Assembly (NCBI GenBank): GCA_009809945.1
Contig: WTPW01000026.1
Span: forward strand, 742,958 to 806,957
DNA: 64,000 bases
Direction of reading: 5' to 3'
Origin: Gigaspora margarita
Taxonomy: Eukaryota > Glomeromycota > Glomeromycetes > Diversisporales > Gigasporaceae
Below are positions 46,101 through 57,653 of the stretch, piece after piece. The position numbers and the translations under genes were made by a program. Position 1 is the first letter of the stretch, and every line of letters starts with the position of its first letter. Under the pieces are notes generated by a model. It saw nothing but the letters and a program-made list of their open reading frames with translations. It was not told the DNA's origin and did no database searches.

Positions 46101-46274
46101 TTAATTATTAAAGCCTGGACAAGCTTTGGACAATCTTGGAAGTTTGGACAATTTTGGACATGGACAAGCCAAAAAAGGCCATGGACAGCCAAAATGTACA
46201 ACACTGCCTATAGTGATTTTTTTATCGATAGTAGGTTTTACCAACAGTGTAAAAAAAATATTTTTATAAATATA

Positions 46275-46460
46275 CAGTTGAACTTCCCTAAACCAATTCT
46301 GCAAAAACTGATAACCTGTAAAATTCAATAAAAAATTAATCTACCAAGTCCATTTCTGTTATATGAATCTAGTAGTTTATAATGATTTCAAATCTGATAA
46401 CCTCTTAATACTGATTCAAAACTTGTTAACTATGCATACTGGTTTTGAGAGGTTCAACTG
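46275..46460. mobile_element. Tc1/mariner-type MITE, TA target
   Basis: Ends CAGTTGAACTTCCCTAAACC / inverted CAGTTGAACCTCTCAAAACC flanked by TA (46273-46274, 46461-46462). 186 bp, with repeated CTGATAACCT text inside. Similar in size and end to the element at 22426. Confidence 0.8.
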
Positions 46461-46462
46461 TA

Positions 46463-47010
46463 TATAATTTCTTGTACTAATACAATGCACCAATTTATTA
46501 TTTTTGAAATATGCATCAATATATGCATATTATATTTAATTTTTAGACTCAAATTAACAATGAATTAATAATTATTACTTAATGTAAACATTTGACTCTT
46601 ATATGTAAAATAAATATGATATATAAAAAAATTAAAAATACAACCTATAACTCACTAAAAAATGACTATATGAATATTTACCCTAATTTTAATTTTGATA
46701 GACAATATTTTTTTGTATACTATACAATAATATATAAACAAAAGCAAGCTCAAGATTTATATAACATTCTGCATTAATAATATAACAAAACAAAGCAATC
46801 AAACATACATGCAAGTAACAGATATAATTATTTTAACATAGTACTAAATATTTCAGATATTGTTCTGGCACTATGATTTAATGATCCTTCTAGCACTTGC
46901 AAACATTGGAACATTAATATTATAATGCATATAGCAAAATTGCAAATCTAATGCACATATATATATGTATATAAGTGCATATATACATATCAATACATAA
47001 ATGCTATATA
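46463..47010. other. Intergenic, no gene
   Basis: AT-rich; a 61-residue ORF at 46592-46777 is not convincing. Confidence 0.5.
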
Positions 47011-47012
47011 TA

Positions 47013-47265
47013 TGGGCTAGGTGCTGAGAAAAGGATGGAAATTGATAAAAAAAAAGATCATCAGAAAATCAATTTTTATGTTATAAATTTTATAATATAT
47101 CATAAGAAAATACAAAATTTAAAGAGCTATACTGCAAATTTTTATTAATAAAACTACCTTTGTTTTTAAGTAAAAAATAATTCTAATCTTATTCTAAATT
47201 AATTTATGTAAAAAAAGTCTTTTGAAAAAATTGTCATTTTGGCCCTTTTCCCAGCACCTAGCCCA
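47013..47265. mobile_element. Tc1/mariner-type MITE, TGGGCTAGGTGCTG ends
   Basis: Ends TGGGCTAGGTGCTGAGAAAA / inverted TGGGCTAGGTGCTGGGAAAA flanked by TA (47011-47012, 47266-47267). 253 bp, no ORF. Confidence 0.75.
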
Positions 47266-47267
47266 TA

Positions 47268-47647
47268 TTTATTATACAATTACTTCAGAATTTCATACTA
47301 TTTGTGAACAATGAATCCTATAATAACCATTTTTACTACACTTCTTGCATAAATATATATGCTTTTTCTTGTCTAATATTTTTATACATTAATAATGCAT
47401 ATTGAAAAATGCCTAATATTTGAATAGTAATATAATACTTGTACAATGATTGTGATATAGTCTTACTATTAATTACTATACCCATTTCTAAAAATTATTT
47501 TTTTTAGAAATAAAGCTTATCATATCAATATCAATAAATATATATGCACTTATTCAATTTTGCTCTTGTGAATTTCTATTTTTAATATGCATTATTTGAT
47601 CTTGATTTGACTTGTTTGAACATGTGTTTCATTATTTTAACACTATC
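47268..47647. other. Intergenic, no gene
   Basis: AT-rich; nothing supported. Confidence 0.5.
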
Positions 47648-47655
47648 CATTAGAG

Positions 47656-47933
47656 CAGTGTTGTCACAAGACAGCTTTGGACAATGATTTGGACAATTTT
47701 GAACAATTTTGGACAATTAAATAAGTAAAATTATTTAAAATTTTATTAAGATAACCTATTTTAATTTTAACTAAAATGTGTTTAGCATCTAAAAAAATAT
47801 ATAGTTATATATTTTTTAGATAGATTTATTAATTATTAAAGCTGTACTAGCTTTGAACAATCTTGGAAGTTTGGACAATTTTGGATGTAAACAAGCCAAA
47901 AAAGGCTGTGGATAGCCAAAACATACAACAATG
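47656..47933. mobile_element. hAT-type MITE 'GGACAATTTT' family, copy 3
   Basis: 278 bp, starts CAGTGTTGTCACAAGACAGC, ends ...CATACAACAATG. Duplication CATTAGAG/CATTAGAT (47648-47655, 47934-47941; 7 of 8). More diverged than its sisters, hence probably older. Confidence 0.85.
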
Positions 47934-48034
47934 CATTAGATATGAAATAGTATAACAAATACAAAAATAGTAAAAATAATATAATAATTTTTGCTAATCA
48001 AGATTTTTTCAATGATTTGCATGATCTGCAACTA

Positions 48035-48117
48035 GAGACCTGATATTTCCTATGATTAGATAATTACTTATCATAATCATTATTATTATTACTATAAACT
48101 ACCAGATATCAGACCTC
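48035..48117. mobile_element. Short TA-flanked inverted-repeat element
   Basis: GAGACCTGATATTTCC on the left, inverted GAGGTCTGATATCTGG on the right, TA on both sides (48033-48034, 48118-48119). 83 bp. Ends resemble those of 34332-34720. The following 48120-48454 holds no gene. Confidence 0.55.
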
Positions 48118-49069
48118 TATGTACTAGATCCAGGTGTGAATCTCAAAATCTACAATTACCAAATGTGGTTTTTTAAATATTTAGGCAGTCCACTATGAAT
48201 GAAAAATATGCATGGCATGCTATTTAAAATTTTTCTTCTAATGGTACAAACTTTCCACTATGTACTAGACCTGAGGTCTAAATTAGGGTTTAATATTGGT
48301 GGGTGTAAGAGACCCAGGTCTTTTATATGGCAGTTTATAGTAGTATAAATTTAAACTAAAATAACTTTTGAACTATTAAAGGTATATGAGTAAAAATATC
48401 TTTATTAGAATCCTCTTAATGTTCTCTTTAATATAATAGAGCTCTTTTTTTATTGTTATAAAATTAGACATGCTTTTGTAATTAGTTTTTGCTTTAACTT
48501 ATATAAAAAATAAAAAATAAGCTTTATTACTTTAAAAAGAATATTAAAAGGAATCCAATAAATATGTTTTTGCATGCATTTTATAAGTAGTTCAGGAGTT
48601 ATTTCAGTCTAAAATTTTATATATTTTTTGTTATTAAACAGAATGATTGACAAAAAATCTGTATTATTAAAATTAGATATTTGATCTTCTATGTTTGTAG
48701 ATTAAATAACATTTCATACCCTTAATATCCATGCTATGTGATTTATTGTTAACATTGGAGCTACCTGCTCTTACAAAATTTAACTATGCTACATTTTAGT
48801 TGTTTCTTTGAATACTTTTTTTTATACTCTATTATTGAATGCAGCTACATATTTCTAACAGTTTTTGCTTTTTGTTTGTAGCTTTGGTGGGTTACTAATT
48901 GATCTATAATTTTTATTATAAGATTTCAAAATATTTTCTTCTTTTCTGTAAGTTGGTTTTCTATATTCATTATAAATTGTTAGTGCAGTTTATATAATTT
49001 TCTAGTACAACCAGTTTCAATTACCAAGTTCAAGACTTCTTTTACCAAACCAAAGCTTCTATAAAAAGA

Positions 49070-49345
49070 GTATCATATATTTTTGAAAATTATATAAAAA
49101 AGTATAGGGTAGCTTATTTCAAATTGTTGATTTTTTTGAAAAATTGAAAAATATACTAATAAAATATGTTTAAATAACCCTAAATTTTTACTATAGATGT
49201 ATTTTGATGTTCTCAACAAGTTTACTTAATGGCACTTTTGAGGTATGTGAAGTAAAATTGGGCTTTTATATGTAGCAACTGCTACAAATTTTTTGAGATT
49301 TTTTAAAAAAATCAGAGGGGTAGCTTATTTTCAGAGTAGCTTATT
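49070..49345. mobile_element. Foldback-family relic (copy 2 of duplication)
   Basis: Counterpart of 21555-21865, with AGTTTACTTAATGGCACTTT and GCTTATTTTCAGAGTAGC conserved. Present before the duplication. Confidence 0.5.
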
Positions 49346-49589
49346 TTTGGTAACATCAGTAATTTTTATATAGTGCTGTACTTTAGATATAAAAACTTGC
49401 TCTTGCCCTTAGTTCACAATTAATATATAATATATAAAATTATTCTTAAATAAAGACTATATTAATATATCCTCTTACATGTCAATCATTGAAGTAAAAT
49501 TTGGCATAATTAATGGAAGCTTTTCAATATGCTAGTAACAATATACATCAAAATTGTATGTCACATACTAGCTATGCATTGAATTAATA

Positions 49590-52123
49590 AAGAAATATCA
49601 ATCTGGTTTTCATGTTTAAATGTGACAATTCTTGTTCATTTCAAATCAAAAGTGTATATTTATTACCAAGATCTTTATTTTTTTGTTTCACTTGATTGTT
49701 ATACCAATGTTTTGCTAAAATACCAATAAAAAACTGTGCTATTTCACTTTTTAGTCAATGAAAAAAAAGATAAAAAATAATACCATGTAAATAAATGACC
49801 CACATTGCTAAATAGAATAACAAAATAGCTTTTTTTCAATCTATACATAATACTACCCATTATTAAAGTAAATCTATCAACAAGCTCAGTTAATTCAATC
49901 AGAACTTGATTGTACTATATAAATCCTTACTAAATACACACACTTTTATATTTAAATAATAAATAAATATTAGATCATAAAACTTTATACCAATAAGTTA
50001 ACCTATAAGTCAAAATTATATAAATTTACAAATCAAGTTACAATCACAATAAATTTATATAATTTCTGAACAAAACTAGATATTTAATTTACTAAAAGCC
50101 TAAAAATACAAGTCAAAAGTTGTAGCTACATTAAATATAATATTTCATTAATATCTTGCTGCTATTGTAATTCTGTCTTCAAATTTGTACAATGAGTTCT
50201 ATAATAAGAGCATTGATCCATCTGATAACATTGTAACTTTTGCACTGCTAGTATAAAAAACTTTGTGCAAACCCATCAATAGCTATGAAATAATGGCCTT
50301 GATATGATACAAGTAAAAAATGTAGTAATACACTACTTGTTTTATTAAATTTCTCAAACTGTAATTTTTTTATTAAATTATTCCTACAACTTCAATTAAT
50401 GATGGCATTTCATTTAATTGATAATCCTTATCTGAATGAGAGAAAGACATATAACCATATATAGTAAAATGTGACACACGACTATGAGATTTACTATAGC
50501 CAAAAATGCTATTTCATATAAACAATAGTTTGTTTACATTAGTTGGCAAATCATTTTACAGCAATATCTCTGCATCTACTAAACAGATTTTAATGATATT
50601 ACTATATTAGAATCAGAAAATAATGCTCTACAGTTTATTTAGAAATTGAAAATATATTTACTTAGTAGAAAAATGACTTTACTTTGTCATGAAATGGCAT
50701 TTGTGGTTAGCAATTTTATATAGTAAATCATATAGATTTGTGCATCACAATTTACTATGTATGGCTGGCTCACTCATTTGGAAACAGATTATCAATTAAT
50801 GATTTTTAAGGTTCCTACTATAAACTTTGACTTTCTGAGTTAATACAGTTGAAGAATTAGTGTGTAAATACAAGAACCCAGATTTCTTGACAAGGATAAA
50901 GCTAATGCATCAAATAAAATTGCATTTCAGAATATAAATCTATAACCTTTTGCTAGTTTCATTCCAAAACAATAACTGTTTTGCTATTTTTCACATAACA
51001 AAACCTTCTAAAAAACTTGCTAAATTTTTCTTAGCCAAATTTAGAAAAAAGTACTTTTCAAAATTCTTTTTATATGAAACATACAGAAATAGTATTTTGT
51101 ATTAGGCCATAAACTTTCTATTATATTGGTTAGAGCTGGATCTGCATCTGTATAAATGACTTTAGACATTAATACATCTAAAAAATATATAACAATAAGC
51201 AAACCAAAACAGATACACTAAAACAAAATAAGTAACCCACAGCCTTTGCATAAAAAAAATAAAATAAAAGTAAACCTATAACAGATATACTAAACAAAAT
51301 AAGTAAACAACAACTAGTTTCATCAAGCAATTCTGCAAAATCTATTTAAATATTGATTTTTGCTCACTATTATTAAAGCTGTCACAAAAAGATGGGTCCT
51401 ATTATGATTATCTATGCAAACTATTTCACATATTATCATATTAAATCAATTGGTTTTACAGATTATATCAAGTACAATGACATCATGAAAATGATTCCAA
51501 ATACCAATTTGCTTAGAATGTAACTATATAAGTTCTATAAGATGATTGCTGCATTCTTCAAATTTTGCATTGATATACCAACTAGTTGTCAATTGTTTTT
51601 GGTGCATAAGCTTTTATAAGTTGCCCCTACATCTCTTACTTTGCCTTTTGCTTTGATAGTTTGGACTATATTGTATATACAATGTGCATATAAACTGATC
51701 TGGATATTTATATGTTAATATATTAATAACTGCTCTGGTATGTACATTGCTACTAGCAAGAAGTTCAATATCATTCTGCATTTTCAGTATAAAATGACAA
51801 TACTAAAAAGCAGTCATTTGTATATTATTACTTATTGGGTGAAAATGTTCACTAATTATACCTGAGATATGTATTTAGTTATCTAACTTCTGCATTTGAA
51901 AATTAATAAAAAATTCACATCCCATATTTTTATAAGTTTTATTTCTTTCTTCTAATATATGTGCTTTTTTTGATCTTATAGTGACATCCTTTATAGCAAT
52001 AATAGACATAATGCCTTGAAATGCCATTATTTTTGTCTAATTCTCTTTTTACTAAGGAGAAGGCAAATTTTCAATCATGGCCATTTTTGGCAAGATAGCT
52101 TCATTAATTAATATTTGAATATA

Positions 52124-52130
<7 letters not shown>
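49590..52130 (-). pseudogene. Decayed MULE (FAR1-like) transposase, copy 2
   Basis: Counterpart of the relic at 21930-24560, with the same order of minus-strand fragments (N-terminal finger near 52.05 kb, TNADPALTSIIESVY-like text near 51.15 kb, C-terminal pieces near 49.7 kb). It lacks the hAT and mariner MITEs of copy 1 and carries instead a TTAA element at 50418-50795. An A-run of about 30 (from 52125) lies at its 5' side. No intact frame. Confidence 0.6.
50418..50795. mobile_element. TTAA-targeting element, 378 bp
   Basis: Starts TTGATAATCCTTATCTG and ends inverted TTGATAATCTGTTTCC, flanked by TTAA (50414-50417, 50796-50799). Copy 1 has the empty site CATTTAATGATTTTTTAAG at about 22950. 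Inner arms are loosely inverted (TTTACTATA, AAATGCTATTTCAT / ATGAAATGGCATTT). The same terminal nonamer, TTGATAATC, is found in the element at 44885. Confidence 0.8.
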
Positions 52131-52156
<26 letters not shown>

Positions 52157-52345
52157 AAAAAATGCTTTGTTATACTTTTTAACATTTTCCCAATCTGAAA
52201 ATAATTTTTTTATTATTAATAAATTATTATTTATTTTATAGTTGAATAATTTTGATTAATTTAATTTATTTAATTTATACAATTAATCAATTCATTTAAT
52301 TAATTGAATTTAGCAATTTGTTTAAGCAAGTACATGTCCTCTAAG

Positions 52346-52689
52346 GATTTGTGTCAAAATTCTGACAAACAAAATCCGGACAGTTCATATCCCAACAAAA
52401 AAAAATCCTAACAATCAAAAATCCTGACAATTAAAAAAGTATTCCTTGAGTAATTATACTATAAAATCACCTAAACCCAGACCCTAACCTAGACATTCGC
52501 CCACCCTAAATTAGACACTAACCTTACCCTAACCTAGACACTCGCCCACCCTAAACTAGACACTAACCTATCCCTAACCTAATTTAAATAAACTTAATAA
52601 TTTTTGTGGTTGGGATTGTCAGGTTTTTTTAGTCAAGATATTTTTGTTAGGGTTGGGATTCTGTTTGGTGGGGTTTTGATCAGTATCCA
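52346..52689. mobile_element. MULE-like MITE with telomere-like centre, copy 2
   Basis: Counterpart of 27199-28140 without the nested insert: GGATTTGTGTCAAAATTCTG ... GGTGGGGTTTTGATCAGTAT, flanked by TCCTCTAAG / TTCTCTAAT. Inside are tandem CCCTAACCTAGACACTCGCC units. Confidence 0.7.
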
Positions 52690-54051
52690 TTCTCTAATAG
52701 TTTTTCTTAAAACCACACATAATTTATAAAACTAACTATTATATGTATATATTAAATAACTTCTATTGTGTTAAATATCTTTCAAGAAATATCATAATTT
52801 TAAAAGTCTATTGAAGTTCAAAAATAAAAATTAACAAGATAATAATTTTTTTTCAAAAAAAAAAAAAACCCCCCGAAAAACAATGCTAAGGTTGTGAATT
52901 GAACAGTCAATATACTTTATTACTTCTTACTAGTGATGTCATAGAATTGTCCCAAGGCTACAACTGATCACGGTTACAGTTGAACAAAATCTATATGGAT
53001 CCTATCTTGCCACAAGCTATGTAACTTATTCAGTGATGCAACTATAAATTTCAATTAATAATGTAATTTGAATATAGTTTTAAATTGCATGTAAAAGTCT
53101 ACGTCATAAAAATGTCATTATAAATAAAAACTTGGTTCATTTGATTTTTTTTAATGAAATCTTTAATAATAAAAATTATTTAATACAGACTTCACATATG
53201 TATTATGTATTTATATATGTAAACATTATGGTATAAATATAAAAATTGAGTTATGGTGCATAAAACAGTTACATTATGATCAAAATAATATGGCACATAT
53301 GCATGCTATAACTTAAAATAAAGTGTTACAATGAATTACGTATAGCTTAGTTATGATACAGTTTATTCCAATGCCTTACAGCATCACCACCTCTTACTAT
53401 GCAGTTGATAGTGCTTCCACCATTAATAGATCTGCCTTTTCCGACGTGATGCAGGGTGAGGCAGTGTGATGCAACTTGAGCTTCTTGGAAAGATGTTCTC
53501 CACGAAACTATTTGATTAGTAAAGTATTGCGTGAATGGTTTTTTTTAAGTTCACATATACCCTAAAATTCTGGGTTTAAACATCCCGGAAATCATCTGAT
53601 TCAAATGCTGGTAAATTACCTGTAAAAACGTAATCGAAAAGTATTGCAACTTCATTGGTATTTTTATTTATTTATTTTTTTTTCTGGGCTAATCCGGCGG
53701 TTATCTAGGCCGGAGATGATTTTATTGAAGTAATCAATTAATCAATGGTCAGTGTATAATGATGCGGTTGGCCGAGGTCGGCCGGAGCGGAAAAGATATC
53801 CCGAAATTGCAACAAACATTGCGCTGGGAGTCGCCGTGGGGTTAGCTAGCTGGTGGTTTCCCACCTGTCGCAGTAAGCTGGCTGTGAGCGGAGATTTGGA
53901 TAGAAATAAACATGCGGGAGAGAGATGGTAGAATCACGTAGTCATCGAGCGAAAAATGGTAGCAGTCATATGTTGGGTGGGTGGTCGAAAAAAAATTTTC
54001 TCTGATCGTTGTGGTCTAATGCCGCATGCGCTTGTGCTCATAGTTTTCGGT

Positions 54052-54059
54052 TATAAATA
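54052..54059 (+). promoter_or_regulatory. TATA box, distal, F-box copy C region
   Basis: TATAAATA in TTTTCGGTTATAAATACCAG, conserved from 36328 in copy 1; here no MITE separates it from the gene. Confidence 0.4.
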
Positions 54060-54284
54060 CCAGTTTCCATCCCGCCAACGCTGTTTCGTTAGTTTAATAT
54101 TCGCACCCCTTGGCTGACATGTGCTGTCGCATTTCGCATATGATCTTCAGCCTTCAATCAACCCCCTTTTCGGGAAGCGTCTCACCTGATTTCCTGCGGC
54201 CCGGGTGCTTCCCTTTACGATCATGTGATTATCGTCAGCATTACCCATGGTAATATTCCTAATTCAGAGATCATCTTGCACTAA

Positions 54285-54292
54285 TATTTATA
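54285..54292 (+). promoter_or_regulatory. TATA-like box of F-box copy C
   Basis: TATTTATA 41 bp before the ATG, in AATATTTATAGTCTGTTACC, conserved in copy B. Confidence 0.5.
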
Positions 54293-54332
54293 GTCTGTTA
54301 CCATTTTTTTTATGAACTAATTCATCTAATTC

Positions 54333-55862
54333 ATGGCATCGAAAATACTTAAGGGCGACATGCCCGAATTAATGGAGGATATTCTTAATAACCTAAATGA
54401 TGAAATTTATTCCTTATACTCATGCGCACTTGTAAACAGATATTGGTGCAAAATGTCAATTCCTATTCTTTGGCAAGATCCATTTTCATTCAAGCCAAGA
54501 CCTTCATTCATTTCTAATTATATTTCATCTCTTGGCGAAAACGACAAAATTATTTTAAAAAGATGTGGGATAAATGAAGAATTTCCCAAAACGCTATTTG
54601 ATTATGAAAGGTTCCTAAAGGTTCTCAATCTAGGGAAGCTTAAATGTAAAGTTTATGATTGGATTGAGCTTTTTAATTCAAAATCACATAACGACGATAC
54701 ATCAAGATATCACATAATTAATTTACTATTCAAATTATTCATTGAAAGTGGTGCAATTTTGCATACATTTAGTTTATATTTTTCAGAATCTCTTGGATTT
54801 AAACCAGAGATCTTTTACTCATTAAGACAAAATGAGCAATTTTTCTCACAAATACAACATTTATCTTTGGACATAGGAGACCTCAATATTGAAAGTGCTA
54901 CTACATTGTTTAATGCCGTTGCAAAAAATGTTACGAAACTTAGAACTTTGGAATTTAACGAAGGTGATTATAATGGTCATGTCATTCAAGTCAATGATAT
55001 GTTACCGTTAATTCATTCTTTTATATACATTATTAAATCACAAGAGCAACTTAGAATAATTAGATTAGTTGGATTAAGATATTTTACAAAATTTCACGGC
55101 ATTATTTCAGCTTTAGAAAGTCAAAAAAGTTCATTACAGGAAGTTACAATCGATAATTGTAACTTTAGTGCAGAGTTCGAGGTATTGAATAATTGCAAAA
55201 ATTTAGAAACATTTCGTATTATGTCTTGGAATTGGGCCCTGTCGAAGCTGTCAAAAATATTAGATTATAAAATCAGCACTTTAGAGTTAGAATTAATTGA
55301 TCACTCGATCGATGCACAGCCTATAGCATTAATTTTAAAAAAGTCTGGCATATTATTACAAAGATTAAGACTCGTGTCATCTAATGGAATTAAGGATGAA
55401 CCATTAATATTAGAAGCAATTAAGTCCTTTTGTCCAAACATTATACACTTCAACATTGTGAATTTGAAATTTTCCACACGACTTATAGAACTTATTGGTA
55501 ATTTTCAAAAACTTCAAATTCTCTCGATATGCCGCGATGCGGATGACATACCAGATGAAGAAATGAAAATAAGAGTTAAACAGTTTTCAGAAATATTACC
55601 GTTAACATTGCAATATTTTTGCTTGGGTTATTGGCTACGGAATCATATAGATATTTTGCTCAATCATTGCAACACACCTTTAAAAAAGTTGTTAATTTAT
55701 GAAATATGTGACGAGAAAATTTTCAAAGCACTAGTCGAATTCTGCATACGAATCAAAACTTTGAATTGCGTAGGCGTCAACAGATATTTAGATTTAGATG
55801 ATAATATTAAAAAGGAATTGGAATCATATGTTGCATTGGTACCAGTGTATAAAATAGCATGA
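54333..55862 (+). CDS. F-box protein (copy C), C-terminus replaced by MITE sequence
   Basis: ORF of 509 residues. The F-box is at about 9-52 with the complete ILWQDPF motif, then leucine-rich LRR-like segments (LRIIRLVGLR, LQRLRLVSS, LQILSICRD, LQYFCLGYW). Twin of the gene at 37090-38700; replacements are scattered. The end is ...LESYVALVP followed by VYKIA and stop. The last residues and the stop come from a hAT-type MITE inserted at 55843 with an 8-bp duplication. The pre-insertion frame, seen beyond the element and in copy B, would end SKPADIDF. So this protein loses eight family residues and gains five from the transposon. The new 3' UTR starts within the MITE. Function expected as SCF substrate adaptor; substrate unknown. 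Confidence 0.9.
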   Translation: MASKILKGDMPELMEDILNNLNDEIYSLYSCALVNRYWCKMSIPILWQDPFSFKPRPSFISNYISSLGENDKIILKRCGINEEFPKTLFDYERFLKVLNLGKLKCKVYDWIELFNSKSHNDDTSRYHIINLLFKLFIESGAILHTFSLYFSESLGFKPEIFYSLRQNEQFFSQIQHLSLDIGDLNIESATTLFNAVAKNVTKLRTLEFNEGDYNGHVIQVNDMLPLIHSFIYIIKSQEQLRIIRLVGLRYFTKFHGIISALESQKSSLQEVTIDNCNFSAEFEVLNNCKNLETFRIMSWNWALSKLSKILDYKISTLELELIDHSIDAQPIALILKKSGILLQRLRLVSSNGIKDEPLILEAIKSFCPNIIHFNIVNLKFSTRLIELIGNFQKLQILSICRDADDIPDEEMKIRVKQFSEILPLTLQYFCLGYWLRNHIDILLNHCNTPLKKLLIYEICDEKIFKALVEFCIRIKTLNCVGVNRYLDLDDNIKKELESYVALVPVYKIA

Positions 55863-56097
55863 TAAAAATCCGGATCTACCGTTTTTTATATTGCATATAC
55901 CGGTATTTTAAAATTGGGCCGGTGCAACAAACGGTGCATGATCCGGAATTTTTTGAAGTTTCCGGTGTGTGCATCTATGTGCCCCCAATGATCTGATGAT
56001 CATTTTCTACTAATGCAGGTTTTTTTTTTTTGAACCGGTATTTTTTTATATAACAGGTGCATGTACCGGTAAATTAAAATTTCTATTTTAAACACTG
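55843..56097. mobile_element. hAT-type MITE ending the F-box copy C reading frame
   Basis: Ends CAGTGTATAAAATAGCAT / inverted CAGTGTTTAAAATAGAAA with perfect 8-bp duplication ATTGGTAC (55835-55842, 56098-56105). Copy 1 has the single site TGCATTGGTACCATC at about 38590. 255 bp; sister of the element at 26435. Confidence 0.95.
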
Positions 56098-56417
56098 ATT
56101 GGTACCATCTAAACCTGCTGATATTAATTTTTAATTTCTATAAATTCCTTTTACTTTTATCTGTGGGCCAACAAGATATTATGCTATTTTATGTGTTCTA
56201 TTGTTAATGTGATTAAGCTGACAAACTGTAAAGATTGCAAAAAATCAAAAACTAAAATATAATAAAATCAAATACGGGCCCAAACATCTGCAAATAATAA
56301 ATTATTTTGATTAATCTGATTGGTGCATAATAATAATAATGATTAAAAATTATCTTTCATAAACTCATTTCTATTCTTATAAATACAAAACTAAATTGAA
56401 AAAAATATATATAAGCG

Positions 56418-57580
56418 ATATGCCCGAATTAATGGAGAATAACCTTAAGCATTTAAATAATGAATTTTATTCTTAATGCTTATGCGCATTTGTAAACCAA
56501 TACTGGTACAAAATTTCAACGCCATTTTTGGCAAGATCATTTTCATTCGATCGAAGGCCTTTATTCATTTATAGATATTTTTCATCACTTAGCTACGACG
56601 AATATTTGATTTAAAAGAATACGGTATAAATAAAGAATTATCTGAAACATCATTTGACTATAAAGTTTTCGAAGGTTCTTGATCTATCTCGCTTAAAAAA
56701 GGTAGAAAATGGAACATTCTCAAACTTGTTAAGCTGAAACCCTATTTGACACCTCGATGAATTTCGTAATTAATTTAAGGAAAAACTTATTTGTAACGGC
56801 CTGTTACACGCTTATTTGTAACAGCCCATAAGGCCACATTAATATTAAAGTAGGATTATATTATGGTTAGGGTCAAGATTAATACAGAATTGCGAGAGGT
56901 CATTTTTTGTTAGAAGTGCAATAGGTGTTGTCTTAGTAAATTTTGAGTTAGAAATAAAGGCTGTTACAAATAAGCGTGTAACGGGCTGTTACAAATAACA
57001 TTATCCTTAATTTAATATTTAAATTATTTATTGAAAGTGAGCCACTTTGCATATATTACTTTATACGTTTTTCTATATTTAAGCCAGAGATCTTTTGCTC
57101 ATTAGGACAAAATAGAAATTTTTTCAACATCTACTTTGGACGGAATACGATTCCTCAGGATTGAAACTGCTATCATAATTTAAGTGCCTTGTCATAAAAT
57201 GCTTTGAAAATAAGTGCTTTAAAACTTGGATTTGAATACATTGATTATAAAGATTATTAATTAAATCATTCATGCTTTTATTTGATTATTAAATCACAGG
57301 CGCAATTTAGGCTTTAACTTAACTGGCGTAAGATTTTTTTACGAATTACACTGCATCATTTCGCTTTAAAGAGTCAAAAAAAACTCATTACTAGAGGTTA
57401 TAATAGTCTATTTTATTTTTAGCACAGAGTTTGAGGTGCTGGAAATTTTGTGAAAAACTTAAAAACACTTTATTGCTTATTGCAAAAATAAATAAAGTTT
57501 GAAATTATATTATGTAGAAATGTTTATTGTTCAACAAGTATTTACTGAATTAATGAACCTTGTTGAGGTGACATCATTTA
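56418..57580 (+). pseudogene. Broken F-box gene downstream of copy C
   Basis: DMPELMENNLKHLN, then S-stop-CLCAFVNQYWYKISTPF and RRPLFIYRYFSSLS. Later a KVLDLSRLKK stretch and near the end STEFEVLE follow. It is the same F-box family with stops and frameshifts, longer than its twin at 38913. It is interrupted by a MULE-type MITE at 56779-57006 that is absent from the twin. Confidence 0.75.
56779..57006. mobile_element. MULE-type MITE, 9-bp duplication, with shared core
   Basis: TIRs of about 48 bp, GGAAAAACTTATTTGTAACG / inverted GGATAATGTTATTTGTAACA, then CGTTACACGCTTATTTGTAA-type text. Perfect duplication TTAATTTAA (56770-56778, 57007-57015); the empty site is in copy 1 at about 39160. Inside is a diverged version of the core found at 6290 and 44435 (TTGCGAGAGGTCATTTTTTG, TAGTAAATTTTGAG). 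Confidence 0.85.
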
Positions 57581-57653
57581 ATGATTTATCAATAAGGTAA
57601 GGGTGCAACAAAAAGTTTATAAATTTATTGATAATTTTTTGACACATATTTTT

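Larger units (their letters stand above)
44705..46206. mobile_element. hAT-type MITE 'GGACAATTTT' family, copy 2, interrupted
   Basis: Ends CAGTGTTGTCATGGGACAGC / inverted CAGTGTTGTACATTTTGGCT with perfect 8-bp duplication CCTATAGT (44697-44704, 46207-46214). Without the 1.2-kb insert it would be 282 bp, matching the sisters at 23255 (279 bp) and 47656 (278 bp). Confidence 0.9.
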
